64,000 bases of DNA from Rhizobium sp. NRK18 (GTDB lineage Bacteria; Pseudomonadota; Alphaproteobacteria; Rhizobiales; Rhizobiaceae), in contig NZ_JANFMV010000001.1 in NCBI RefSeq assembly GCF_024385575.1, positions 1,269,681 through 1,333,680 on the forward strand, read 5' to 3'. The notes beneath the pieces were generated by a model, which did not search any database, was not told where the DNA came from, and saw only the letters and a list, made by a program, of their open reading frames with translations. Positions 51,252-61,400 of the stretch are shown here, piece after piece. Made by a program: the position numbers and the translations under genes. Within the stretch, counting starts at the first letter, position 1. Each line of letters begins with the position of its first letter.

Positions 51252-52964
51252 ATGCCGTTCAAAATGTCCCGCGCCGCCTATGCCAACATGTTCGGTCCGA
51301 CGACCGGCGACAAACTGCGGCTCGCCGACACCGAACTCTTCATCGAGGTCGAGAAGGACTACACCTCCTATGGCGACGAGGTGAAGTTCGGTGGCGGCAA
51401 GGTGATCCGCGACGGCATGGGGCAGAGCCAGGTGACCCGCGCCGACGGCGCCGTCGACACCGTCATCACCAATGCGCTGATCGTCGATCACTGGGGGATC
51501 GTCAAAGCCGATATCGGCCTCAAGGACGGGCGGATCGTGGCGATCGGCAAGGCCGGCAATCCGGACACCCAGCCGGGCGTCGACATCATCGTCGGCCCGG
51601 GTACGGAGGCGATTGCGGCGGAAGGCAAGATCATCACCGCCGGCGGCATGGACGCGCATATCCATTTCATCTGCCCGCAGCAGATCGAGGATGCGCTGAT
51701 GTCCGGCCTTACCACCATGCTCGGCGGCGGCACCGGCCCGGCGCACGGGACGCTCGCGACCACCTGCACGCCCGGCCCGTGGCACATCGCCCGCATGATC
51801 GAGGCGGCAGACGCCTTCCCGATGAACCTCGCCTTCGCCGGCAAGGGCAATGCCTCGCTGCCGGGCGCGCTGGAAGAAATGGTGCTGGGCGGTGCCTCGT
51901 CGCTGAAACTTCATGAGGACTGGGGCACGACGCCGGCCGCCATCGACTGCTGCCTGTCGGTCGCCGACCAGTACGACGTGCAGGTGATGATCCACACCGA
52001 CACGCTGAACGAATCGGGCTTCGTGGAAGACACGATTTCGGCGATCCGGGGCAGGACCATCCATGCCTTCCACACGGAGGGGGCGGGCGGCGGCCACGCG
52101 CCGGACATCATCAAGGTCTGCGGCAGCCCGAACGTCATTCCGTCGTCGACCAACCCGACGCGGCCCTACACGGTCAACACGATCGCCGAGCATCTCGACA
52201 TGCTGATGGTCTGCCATCACCTGTCGGCGTCGATCCCGGAAGACATCGCATTCGCCGAAAGCCGCATCCGCAAGGAAACGATCGCGGCTGAGGACATTCT
52301 CCATGACATCGGCGCCTTCTCGATCATCTCGTCCGACAGCCAGGCCATGGGCCGCGTCGGCGAAGTGTCGATCCGCACATGGCAGACCGCCGACAAGATG
52401 AAGCGCCAGCGCGGCCGGCTGAAGGAAGAGACCGGTGACAACGACAATTTCCGCGTCAAGCGCTACGTCGCCAAGTACACGATCAATCCGGCGATCGCCC
52501 ACGGGCTTTCCCACGAGATCGGTTCGGTCGAGATCGGCAAGCGCGCCGACCTCGTCATGTGGTCGCCGGCCTTCTTTGGCGTCAAGCCGGACATGGTGAT
52601 CCTTGGCGGCACGATCGCGGCAGCGCCGATGGGCGATCCGAACGCCTCGATCCCGACGCCGCAGCCGGTCCACTACCGGCACATGTTCGGCGCCTACGGC
52701 AAGGCGCGCACAAATTCGTCGGTGACCTTCGTCTCCCAGGCTTCGCTCGATGCCGGCCTTGCCGGACGCCTCGGCGTCGCCAAGCAGCTCGTGGCGGTCA
52801 AGAACACCCGCGGCGGCATCGGCAAGGCATCGATGATCCATAATGCAGCGACGCCGAACATCGAGGTCGATCCGGAAACCTACGAAGTGCGCGCCGACGG
52901 CGAACTCCTGACCTGCGAACCGGCAAAGGTGCTGCCGATGGCGCAGCGGTACTTCCTGTTCTGA
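51252..52964 (+). CDS. ureC: Urease alpha (catalytic) subunit
   Basis: This 570-residue enzyme hydrolyses urea to ammonia and carbamate at a dinickel centre. It has nickel-ligand His in [15 protein letters not shown], the carbamylated lysine K219 in [10 protein letters not shown], His residues in [11 protein letters not shown] and [15 protein letters not shown], flap [10 protein letters not shown], and Asp in [12 protein letters not shown]. All active-site residues look intact and the length is standard. AAGGAG precedes the ATG, inside the end of the GT29-like gene. Confidence 0.98.
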   Translation: MPFKMSRAAYANMFGPTTGDKLRLADTELFIEVEKDYTSYGDEVKFGGGKVIRDGMGQSQVTRADGAVDTVITNALIVDHWGIVKADIGLKDGRIVAIGKAGNPDTQPGVDIIVGPGTEAIAAEGKIITAGGMDAHIHFICPQQIEDALMSGLTTMLGGGTGPAHGTLATTCTPGPWHIARMIEAADAFPMNLAFAGKGNASLPGALEEMVLGGASSLKLHEDWGTTPAAIDCCLSVADQYDVQVMIHTDTLNESGFVEDTISAIRGRTIHAFHTEGAGGGHAPDIIKVCGSPNVIPSSTNPTRPYTVNTIAEHLDMLMVCHHLSASIPEDIAFAESRIRKETIAAEDILHDIGAFSIISSDSQAMGRVGEVSIRTWQTADKMKRQRGRLKEETGDNDNFRVKRYVAKYTINPAIAHGLSHEIGSVEIGKRADLVMWSPAFFGVKPDMVILGGTIAAAPMGDPNASIPTPQPVHYRHMFGAYGKARTNSSVTFVSQASLDAGLAGRLGVAKQLVAVKNTRGGIGKASMIHNAATPNIEVDPETYEVRADGELLTCEPAKVLPMAQRYFLF

Positions 52965-53026
52965 GGCCGCTTCCCGGCAAGGCCCGTAGGGACTATTATT
53001 GCTCAAGTCGCGGAAAGGAGCCTGCC

Positions 53027-53272
53027 ATGTCGATTGCAGCCAATCTTGGAAAGCCGCTGGAGGATTATGTCGACGAACTGATCAAGACCGGTCGCTACCA
53101 GTCCCGCACCGACGTGCTTCGCGAGGGCGTGCGGCTCGTGCAGGAGCGGGAGGCGAAACTCGAGGCGTTTCGGCGCGAGGTCCAGAAAGGGATAGACTCG
53201 GCTGACCGGGGCGAGCTGGAGGATGCCGACGTGGTTTTTGATCGTCTTCTGAAACATTTCGCCGAAAGATGA
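53027..53272 (+). CDS. ParD-family antitoxin
   Basis: This 81-residue ribbon-helix-helix antitoxin has SIAANLGKPLEDYVDELIKT and RYQSRTDVLREGVRLVQERE, the ParD start, and an acidic C-terminus (DSADRGELEDADVVFDRL). AAAGGAG precedes the ATG. It overlaps the toxin by 4 nt. The pair lies between ureC and ureE, an unusual place. Confidence 0.88.
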   Translation: MSIAANLGKPLEDYVDELIKTGRYQSRTDVLREGVRLVQEREAKLEAFRREVQKGIDSADRGELEDADVVFDRLLKHFAER

Positions 53273-53592
53273 AAGTTCGAGTTTCCCGCCTCGCCGCGCT
53301 TGATCTCATTTCGATCGGAGATCATCTCAGCGAGCAGGCGGGAAAGCGCCGCGCGCGTGAATTTCTTATCGAACTTCGGAAGAAGTGTGCCGAGCTGGGC
53401 CATATGGCCGAGAGGTTCGTCGCGCTGGAGGGTTTCCAAGACGCGGGCTTGAGAAGGCGCGTCAGCCGCAACTATGTCATTATCTATCGCGCGAATGCCG
53501 ATGTGGTGGAAATCCTCAGAATATTTCATGGTGCGATGGACTACGAGAACTTGCTCGATGTCCGGCAGACATTTGACGACGATACGAATTAG
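53269..53592 (+). CDS. ParE-family toxin
   Basis: This 107-residue RelE/ParE-fold protein has RVSRLAALDLISIGDHLSEQ, CAELGHMAERFVALEG, RRRVSRNYVIIYRANADVVEILRIFHG and a terminal Asn-rich end. The RNYVIIYR core is ParE-like. It overlaps the antitoxin in ATGA and precedes a LysE gene by 11 nt, so all three may be cotranscribed with ureC. Confidence 0.87.
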   Translation: MKVRVSRLAALDLISIGDHLSEQAGKRRAREFLIELRKKCAELGHMAERFVALEGFQDAGLRRRVSRNYVIIYRANADVVEILRIFHGAMDYENLLDVRQTFDDDTN

Positions 53593-53603
53593 GAGCCTAC
53601 GCG

Positions 53604-54212
53604 ATGATCGCCTGGTCCATCTTCATACCGGCCTGCTTCGCGCTCAATTGTGCGCCGGGGCCGAACAACATGCTGGCTTTTGCCAATGGCGCGCGGCTGG
53701 GATTTGCGCGGGCGATGCTTGGTGGGCTTGGGCGGATGCCGGCCTTTACGCTGCTGATCCTGGTAACGGTGATCGGGCTCGGGACGGTTCTGGCGGCGTC
53801 TGCGACGGCCTTCACGGCGATCAAGCTGATCGGCGCGGTCTATCTCGTCTATGTGGGCGTGCTGATCTGGCGCAAGGCCCGCGAATTGTCGCGGATGGAG
53901 GCGAAAGACACGTCGGTCCGCGCGCTGATGCGCCGTGATTTCAACATCGCGATCACCAACCCCAAGGCGATCGCCATCTTCACGGCCTTCTTTCCGCAGT
54001 TCATCGATGCGACGAGTGCTGCGTGGCCGCAGCTCGTCAAGATGGGCGGCGCGTTCCTGCTCATGGAAGTGGTGGCGGTCATCCTCTATGTGATCGCCGG
54101 CGTGGTGCTCGGTCGTTTCATCCGTTCGGAGCGGATATTCGTCTATCTCAACCGGCTGGTGGCGACGGCGCTGGTGGCGTCCGGCGGCACCATGGCGCTG
54201 TCACGGCATTGA
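53604..54212 (+). CDS. LysE/RhtB-family amino-acid exporter
   Basis: This 202-residue inner-membrane translocator has about six helices and begins AWSIFIPACFALNCAPGPNNMLAFANGARLG, the typical RhtB/LysE N-terminus (PGPNN), and has ITNPKAIAIFTAFFPQFID. AGGAG precedes the ATG. It is placed inside the urease gene block after the toxin-antitoxin pair. Substrate unknown. Confidence 0.9.
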   Translation: MIAWSIFIPACFALNCAPGPNNMLAFANGARLGFARAMLGGLGRMPAFTLLILVTVIGLGTVLAASATAFTAIKLIGAVYLVYVGVLIWRKARELSRMEAKDTSVRALMRRDFNIAITNPKAIAIFTAFFPQFIDATSAAWPQLVKMGGAFLLMEVVAVILYVIAGVVLGRFIRSERIFVYLNRLVATALVASGGTMALSRH

Positions 54213-54310
54213 TCAGGGGAACCGAGCTATTCCCCTGACGCATAGCCGGTATGCGCGGCTGATTTCAAAGCGCTTTGATGGTGCGCTGCAGCAATCTCTG
54301 GTGTATACAG

Positions 54311-54457
54311 GGTTCCATCGGTTGATCGCGGATTTTTCCTCCCAAGACTTGCTGCGATCCCGGTTGATGCGGCGGCTTTGGCCGAGGTGTTTGGGAGGTG
54401 CAGCTCCTTGGCATAGCTACTGGATTTGAAAAGCCCGGCCCCCGTGCCGGGCTTTTT
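54311..54457 (+). ncRNA. Candidate structured small RNA or 3' UTR
   Basis: The 429 bp between LysE and the GGDEF gene hold no protein gene but show RNA-like structure. CCTCCCAA (54338-54345) pairs perfectly with TTGGGAGG (54391-54398), enclosing a CGGC-TTTG-GCCG hairpin (54373-54384), then a strong terminator. The exposed CCTCCC could pair with ribosome-binding sites. The 5' end is a guess, after TATACA at 54304-54309; no good -35 matches. It may only be the LysE 3' UTR. Confidence 0.4.
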
Positions 54458-54463
54458 GCTTTT
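54429..54463 (+). terminator. Terminator between lysE and the GGDEF gene
   Basis: AAAAGCCCGGC (54429-54439) pairs with GCCGGGCTTTT (54446-54456) around a 6-nt loop and runs into TTTTTGCTTTT. This strong signal means ureE-F-G are probably transcribed separately from ureD-A-B-C. Confidence 0.92.
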
Positions 54464-54641
54464 CCGTCAGGGGGCATCTCGTCCCGCCCTGCATGGCAGC
54501 CATTTCATCTAAATATCCGAATGTTTCAAAGTTTAGCGGACGGCTTAGCGAAGCCGAAAAATCGTTGCGGTAAGTTTCCTGTCAATCGACCTTGCGATCA
54601 TTTTGGGATGCAAGGCTGCGGCACCGTGGAGACCGTCGTCA

Positions 54642-55475
54642 ATGCATGCAGAAGCCATCGCCCTGCCGGAAGACATGTTCGCCTCGCCGATCACCACGAT
54701 GAGGCATGTCTGGCTGCACGCCGTCAAGCAGGCCTGTCTTGCCGCCGTATTTTCGCCGCTGCTGCTTCTGGCCTTCCTGCCCGTGCTCAAGAGCTTCAAT
54801 CTGATGCCGCACGAGATCGATGCGCCCTTCGTCTCGCTCTTCGTGACGGCATGGCTCGCAAGCTCGGCGGTCACCGGCATTCTGGCCTATGGCTCCGGCT
54901 CCACAGTCTATCGCCTGTCGAAGGCCAGCGAGCGGATGCAGCGCGTGCACGGTACCGACGCGCGTTCGGGCCTTCTGAACCGGCGCGGCTTCCAGGAGGC
55001 CATGCGGGGTGTGTCGGGTGAGGCGACGATCGCCGTTCTCGATATCGACCGGTTCAAGAGCATCAACGAGCGCTATGGCCACGCGGTCGGCGACACCGTC
55101 ATCGAGCGGGTCGGCACCGCGATCGCCGATGGGCTGGGCGATGCCCGTGCCGTCGCCCGTCTGAACGGCGAGGAGTTTGCGGTCATCATCACGTCCGGGG
55201 ATGCGCATGAACGCCTGATCCGGCTCAATGAACTGTGCCGGCATATCGGCGAGACGGTCTTTCATCTGGGCCAATCCAGCATCCGCCTGACACTTTCGGC
55301 CGGGGTTGCCGAGATCGGCGAGGGGCGCGATCCCGACGCCGCACACCGGGCAGCCGACAAGGCGCTGTATCTGGCCAAGAGCGCGGGCCGCAACCGGGTT
55401 CTGCACGAGCAGGATCTGCAGAAGGACGAGATCGCCGTCGGTGCGCCGCTGACATTGCATCGGGGTGCCGCCTGA
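54642..55475 (+). CDS. Membrane GGDEF-domain protein with degenerate signature
   Basis: This 277-residue protein has two membrane helices (AAVFSPLLLLAFLPVL and VSLFVTAWLASSAVTGIL) followed by a GGDEF domain (DARSGLLNRRGFQEAM, VLDIDRFKSINERYGHAVGDTVI). The active-site loop reads RLNGEEFAVI, so the first Gly is Asn175 (NGEEF instead of GGEEF), making diguanylate cyclase activity doubtful. No I-site RxxD is seen. ATG 54642 is chosen; ATG 54646 is out of frame and TTG 54603 is possible. It lies just upstream of ureE. Confidence 0.82.
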   Translation: MHAEAIALPEDMFASPITTMRHVWLHAVKQACLAAVFSPLLLLAFLPVLKSFNLMPHEIDAPFVSLFVTAWLASSAVTGILAYGSGSTVYRLSKASERMQRVHGTDARSGLLNRRGFQEAMRGVSGEATIAVLDIDRFKSINERYGHAVGDTVIERVGTAIADGLGDARAVARLNGEEFAVIITSGDAHERLIRLNELCRHIGETVFHLGQSSIRLTLSAGVAEIGEGRDPDAAHRAADKALYLAKSAGRNRVLHEQDLQKDEIAVGAPLTLHRGAA

Positions 55476-55586
55476 CGGCAAGCCGCGGTTTCGCGAGCCA
55501 CGGCGAGGGTGCCCAAACGACGTATTGTCCTTGCGCCTGCCGCGTCTATTTTGCATGGTGAACTTATCTTTCAGTCAGGCCTCACC

Positions 55587-56087
55587 ATGCAGCGCATAAA
55601 CTCCTACAGTCCGGCCGGAAGCGTTGATGCAACGCCCGCCAACACGGTCACACTTGCCCATGACGCCCGTCATCTGCGGCGCAAGCTCCTGCATCTCGCC
55701 GATGGTTCGATGGCCATGCTGGACCTGAAGGAAGCCGTGCTGTTTGCCGATGGCGACATGCTGCTGACGGACGAGGGAAACTATATCCGCGTCATTGCCG
55801 AGCAAGAGGACCTGTTTGAGGTGACCGGCCGCGACAGGCTGCACCTCATGGAAATCGCCTGGCATCTCGGAAACAGACATCTGCCGGCCCAGATTGCCGA
55901 AGACCGTATCGTGATCGGCCGTGATCATGTCATCCGGGCGATGCTGGAAGGGCTTGGAGCCAACGTGCGGGATGTCCGGGAGGCGTTCCAGCCGGTGCGC
56001 GGCGCCTATCACGCCCATGGCGGTCACGGACACGGTCACGGGCATGGACACGATCATGGCGGACATGCGCATCACGCCCATGACTGA
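55587..56087 (+). CDS. ureE: Urease accessory protein UreE (nickel chaperone)
   Basis: This 166-residue nickel metallochaperone has an N-terminal peptide-binding domain, then a metal-binding domain ([19 protein letters not shown] and [17 protein letters not shown], typical of UreE) and a very His-rich C-terminal tail (about residues 140-166, [13 protein letters not shown]) for nickel storage. ATG 55587 matches the family start. It overlaps ureF by 8 nt. Confidence 0.95.
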   Translation: MQRINSYSPAGSVDATPANTVTLAHDARHLRRKLLHLADGSMAMLDLKEAVLFADGDMLLTDEGNYIRVIAEQEDLFEVTGRDRLHLMEIAWHLGNRHLPAQIAEDRIVIGRDHVIRAMLEGLGANVRDVREAFQPVRGAYHAHGGHGHGHGHGHDHGGHAHHAHD

Positions 56088-56766
56088 GCTCGCATTGCCG
56101 ACCGCCGGCGCCACGCAATCGCTGCTGCGGCTGATGACATGGCTGTCGCCGGCGTTTCCAGTTGGCGCCTTCGCCTATTCCGCGGGTCTGGAGAATGCCG
56201 CCGCCGAGGGTCGGCTAAGGGACGGCGAGGGGCTGGCCGACTGGACCCGCCTGTCGATCACGTCCGGTCCCGCCTGGAACGATGCCGTGCTGCTGGCGGA
56301 AAGCTATCGCCGGTTTGAAGAGCCGGAGAAGCTCGCCGAGCTTGCGGAACTGGCGGCGGCGCTGGCCGGTTCGGCAGAGCGTTATCGGGAGACGCGCCTT
56401 GTCGGCGAAGCGTTCCTGGAGGCTGCCGGGGCATGGCCACATCCGGCGCTCGATAGTCTGCTTGCCGACGCGCCTTATCCGGTCGCCGTCGGGGTGGTGG
56501 CGGCGGCAAACGGGGTTGAGCTTTCAGCGGCGCTTGCCGCCTATCTGCATGCGGTTGCCTCGCAAGCCGTATCGGCGGGCATCCGGCTGTCGCTTTGCGG
56601 GCAGAGGCAGGGCGTCGCCATCCTTGCCGGTCTGGAAAGCCTGATCGCTGGCGCCGCGGAGAAGGCCTCCCATTCCACCATCGATGCGCTCGGCTCCTCG
56701 GCCTTTCTTGCCGAGATATCGAGCCTCAGACATGAAACACAGACCGCGCGCCTTTTCAGGTCGTAA
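56080..56766 (+). CDS. ureF: Urease accessory protein UreF
   Basis: This 228-residue all-helical GTPase regulator of UreG has [20 protein letters not shown] and [17 protein letters not shown], ending [20 protein letters not shown], the typical UreF ends. ATG 56080 overlaps the ureE end by 8 nt; ATG 56065 is possible. It is 27 nt before ureG. Confidence 0.94.
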   Translation: MTELALPTAGATQSLLRLMTWLSPAFPVGAFAYSAGLENAAAEGRLRDGEGLADWTRLSITSGPAWNDAVLLAESYRRFEEPEKLAELAELAAALAGSAERYRETRLVGEAFLEAAGAWPHPALDSLLADAPYPVAVGVVAAANGVELSAALAAYLHAVASQAVSAGIRLSLCGQRQGVAILAGLESLIAGAAEKASHSTIDALGSSAFLAEISSLRHETQTARLFRS

Positions 56767-56793
56767 GGCGCGGCAAGAGACAGGACGGAAAGA

Positions 56794-57405
<612 letters not shown>

Positions 57406-57423
57406 CGTCTGCCGCCCGCTGCT

Positions 57424-58155
57424 TCAGAGGTTTTCGAGCGCGCCGGTGTTTTCCACATGGATCAGACGGCCGCGAACGATGACGCCATTGTCCTTTAGCG
57501 TTGAAAAGGCGCGCGACAGGGCTTCCGGCGCCAGGCCGAGCTTGCCGGCCAGCAGGCTTTTCTGGAAGGGCAGGCGCATGGTCGCCGATTTGCCGGCATC
57601 GTCCTTCCGGCAATGGGTCAGGATGTAGTGGGCTACGCGCTGCGGCGCCGTCTGCAGCCGGTCATTGGCGATACAGTCCGTGGCGTTGAGCAGATTGGTC
57701 GAAAGCGACCGGATGATGGCGCGGGCGACATCCGGCTCTTCGCCGATCAGCTTGCGGATATGGTCGAGGCTGAAGGCGACGATCGTTGCTCTTTCCGCCG
57801 CCTGGACATCGAAATGTTGCTTCGCGCCGTTGAACAGCATGCAGTGTCCGAAGCAGTCGCCCGGGCCGAATAGCATGACGTCGGCCGATCGTCCATCCCT
57901 GTCCGTCCTGTAGGCGCGCAAGTGACCGGAGACGACGCAGAAGAAGTGCTCGGCCGCCTGGCCTTCGCTGAACAGGACTTCCTTTGCGTCCAGCCGGCGG
58001 ACTTCCGCTGTCGCCAGCAGTTTCCTCAGTGCCGGTTGGCTCATGCCGAGCAGGAAGGGGAGGCCCGTGACGGCGCTGACCTCACGCGGCTCCAGTTTCA
58101 ACAGCGGCCCCAGCAGGATGGCTGTTTCGTTGTTCCCGTGCATTTGCAGTCCCAT
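57424..58155 (-). CDS. Crp/Fnr-family transcriptional regulator
   Basis: This 243-residue regulator has an N-terminal cyclic-nucleotide-binding-like beta-roll (about 40-150; VLFSEGQAAEHFFCVVSGHLRAYR) and a C-terminal winged helix-turn-helix (KSLLAGKLGLAPEALSRAFSTLKDNGVI). The Cys cluster of FNR/FixK oxygen sensors is not present, so it is more like NnrR/DNR-type regulators. ATG 58155 is chosen (AAGGAAAA upstream); a downstream ATG at 58143 is possible. A FNR-box-like site lies about 170 bp upstream. Confidence 0.87.
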   Translation of the reverse strand: MGLQMHGNNETAILLGPLLKLEPREVSAVTGLPFLLGMSQPALRKLLATAEVRRLDAKEVLFSEGQAAEHFFCVVSGHLRAYRTDRDGRSADVMLFGPGDCFGHCMLFNGAKQHFDVQAAERATIVAFSLDHIRKLIGEEPDVARAIIRSLSTNLLNATDCIANDRLQTAPQRVAHYILTHCRKDDAGKSATMRLPFQKSLLAGKLGLAPEALSRAFSTLKDNGVIVRGRLIHVENTGALENL

Positions 58156-58325
58156 TTTTCCTTCGGCGGGCAAATCCGGTGTGCACCGTTATGACAGCCG
58201 TCCCAGTTCCAGCGTTTCGACAGGGAGTGGGGACCTTTCCCTCGTCACGTGAGTGGCGCTGCGTTGTCGGTCGATGCGACCCGGTCACGTTTCTATTCTT
58301 CTAGCGCGCTCCGCCTCGGGACCAT

Positions 58326-58339
58326 TTGATTTCAGTCAA
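58326..58339. promoter_or_regulatory. FNR/Crp-type box upstream of the Crp/Fnr gene
   Basis: TTGAT-TTCA-GTCAA matches the anaerobox consensus TTGAT-N4-ATCAA at 9 of 10 positions. It lies in the 281-bp gap between the Crp/Fnr gene and the RND operon end, about 170 bp upstream of the regulator. Confidence 0.5.
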
Positions 58340-58381
58340 TTCATTCGGGCCGCGCGCGGAAAAATATGCGACGGCACAACG

Positions 58382-58406
58382 AAAAAGCGCCGGAAAATCC
58401 GGCGCT
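58382..58406 (-). terminator. Terminator of the RND efflux operon
   Basis: AGCGCCGGA (58386-58394) pairs with TCCGGCGCT (58398-58406) around a 3-nt loop. On the minus strand it is followed by TTTTTC, 30 nt after the RND stop. Confidence 0.85.
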
Positions 58407-58436
58407 CTCTCATCAGTCCTGTGGGATGCGGGCTGC

Positions 58437-61400
58437 CTATTCGGCGGCCAGGGGTGGCAGCTTGATGATGTTGCTGCCGCCGCGATCCTTCTCCAGCCTC
58501 GATACCTTTTCTGCGAGATTGGAAATGGCCGCCTGGCTGTTTTCGACGTCGCGGGCGATGTCGTCGGCCGTTCTGGGCTCCGGCTCTTCTTCCTTCGGTC
58601 CGACCAGACGGCCGAAGATCCAGCCGAAGAAGCGGGAGACGTCGTCCATGATCAGGAAGAAGGAGGGCACGACCACGAGGCTCAGCACCGTCGAGACGAT
58701 GATGCCGCCGATCACGGCGATCGCCATCGGCGCGCGGAAGCTGCCGCCTTCGCCGACACCCATGGCGGAGGGCAGCATGCCTGCCGACATGGCGATCGAG
58801 GTCATGATGATCGGCCGGGCGCGCTTGCGGCCCGCTTCGACCACGGCCTGCAGCCGGTGCATGCCCTGATGGCGCATTTCGATGGCGAAGTCGACCAGCA
58901 GGATGGCGTTCTTCGTCACGATGCCCATCAGCATCAGGATGCCGATCAGGACGGGCATGGAGAGCGGGTTGTTGGTCACGATCAGCGCCACTGCCACACC
59001 GCCGATGGCGAGCGGCAGCGAGAACAGGATGGTGAACGGCTGGATGACGTCCTTGAAGAGCAGGATCAGCACGCCGAGCACGAGCAGGAGGCCCATCAGC
59101 ATGGCGTTGACGAAGCTCTGCTGCATTTCCGCCTGCACCTTGGCGTCGCCGCTTTCGGCGAGCTGCACGCTCTTCGGCAGCTCGGTGTTGGCGAAGACAT
59201 CCTTGAAGGCCGCGGTCGCCGTATCGAGTGCAACGCCCTTTGGCAGGTCGGCGCCGATGGTGACGACCCGGTAGCGGTTGTTGCGCTTGATGGAGCTAAC
59301 GCCTTCCGAATAATCGACATCGGCGACGCTCGACAGCGGGACCATGGTGCCGGTCGCGGTGCGGATCTTCAGCGCCCGGATTTCGGCGAGGTTGCGCCGC
59401 ATGTCGAGCGATTCCTGGACCCGGATCGGGATCTGGCGATCATCCAGCGACATTTTCGGGAGGGCCGCATCCACATCGCCTATCGTCGCGATGCGCACGA
59501 TTTCGGAAATCTGCTGCGGCGTAATGCCGAGGCGGGCGGCCTGGTCCTTGCGTGGACGGATCTGCAGTTCCGGACGGGGCAGGGAGCCTTCGGCGCTGAC
59601 ATTGGCAAGCGACGGTTCGGCTCTCAGCTTGGTCTCGAGGATGCCAACGGCCTCGTTCAGGTCCTTCTCGTTCTTGGAGAGGAAGTTGAACGACAGGTCG
59701 CGCTCGCCGCGGTCGTTGAGCTTGAGGATGTGAACGTCCGGAATGTCCTTGAGCCGTGCGAAGACTTCCGTCTCGACGTCCCACTGCGGCTTGATACGGC
59801 CGTGGACTTCCATCTTCGGCAAGTAAGGCCCGATCAGCGGCAGGCGCCCAAAGACGTTGTTGACGACGGTCTTCAGCAGCGAATGTTCGATCTTGTGGAG
59901 GTTGAGCGTCACAGTCGCGCGACGCAGCTCCAGATCACCCTTCGGCGAGGCGCCGTCGAGCACGAAGATGCTCTCGACCTCGGGGATGGTGTGCAGCCGG
60001 TCGTACATCAGGTCAGTGACCTTTTCGGTGTCGTCAAGCGACGCGTTCGGCGGCAGCTCGACCGAGAGCGTGATGCGTGAAGCATCCTCCGGCGGCAGGA
60101 AGCTGCCCGGCACCTGCGCCAGCAACATCAACGATGCGCCCAAGAAACCGATAGCTCCAATAAGCGTTGCGAAGCGCGGAAGCCAGCCGAAGCTTGCGCG
60201 CGTGGCTATGTAATTTACCAACCGACCAAGGCGCCGGTTAGAGTGCATTGTCCTGCGTTTAACGTATTCGCGAAAGCGCACGAGAAATGCTGGGGCTAAC
60301 TGGCCGGTGGTTGCCCGCACGAGCTGCGTATAGCCGCGCATCATCGTGCCGTCATTGCCTTCGTGGTCGTCCATCGTGTCGGTCGACCGCATGAGATAGG
60401 CGGCCATCATCGGCGTGATCAGGCGGGCCACGGCCAGCGAGAAGAACACGGCGAAGGCGACCGTCAGGCCGAACTGGATGAAGTACTGGCCCGGAATGCC
60501 CGGCATGAAGGACACCGGCACGAAGACGGCGATGATGGTGAACGAGGTGGCGATGACGGCGAGGCCGATTTCGTCGGCCGCCTCGATTGCTGCGCGGTAC
60601 GGCGTCTTGCCCATCTTGATGTGGCGGGCGATGTTCTCGATTTCGACGATCGCGTCGTCGACGAGAATGCCGGTCGCCAGCGTCATGGCGAGGAAGCTCA
60701 CCAGGTTGAGCGAGAAGCCGATCATATCCATGACCCAGAAGGTCGGAATGGCCGACAGCGGCAGGGCGACACCTGCAATCAGGGTGGCACGCCAGTTCCT
60801 GAGGAACAGGAAGACCACGATGACGGCGAGGATCGCGCCTTCGAGCAGCGTGTCGATGGCGGACTCGTAGTTGCCGTAGGTGTAGTAGACGGAATCGTTG
60901 ATCAGCGAGATGTCGACGCCGGGATTTTCGGCGCGGACCTTGTCGAGCGCCTTGCCGACCGTTTCGGCAACCGAGATTTCGCTGGCGCCCTTGGAGCGGA
61001 ACACGCCGAAGGTGACGACGGGCGTGTCGTTGAAGGTCGAGAACGACTTCGGCTCCTCATAGGTGTCCTTGATGACGCCGAGGTCGGACAGCTTGACGAA
61101 CAGGCCGTTGCCGACCGAAATCGTCGTATTGGCGAGAGCGGAAACGCTGCGGGCATCGCCGAGCGTGCGGATCGCCTGTTCGGCGCCGCCCACCTGTCCG
61201 CGACCGGAGCCGAGGTCGGTGTTGACGCCCTTCAGCTGCTTGCTGACATCGGCGGCCGTGATGCCGTAGGCGGCGAGCTTGTCAGGGCTGAGTTCGATGC
61301 GGACTTCCCGGTCGGCGCCGCCGTAGCGGTCGACACGACCGACGCCGGGCTGGCCCTGGAGGGCGCGCTTGATCGTGTCGTCGACGAACCAGGACAGTTC

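Noticed and set aside
50571..53006. An 811-codon frame antisense to the GT29-like gene and ureC
   Set aside because: ureC keeps every active-site residue; the antisense frame spans two genes and the spacer, as expected for codon-bias shadow.
56020..56084. Short tandem repeat of GGTCAC/GGCATG units
   Set aside because: It encodes the His-rich nickel-binding tail of UreE, so the repetition is explained by the protein.
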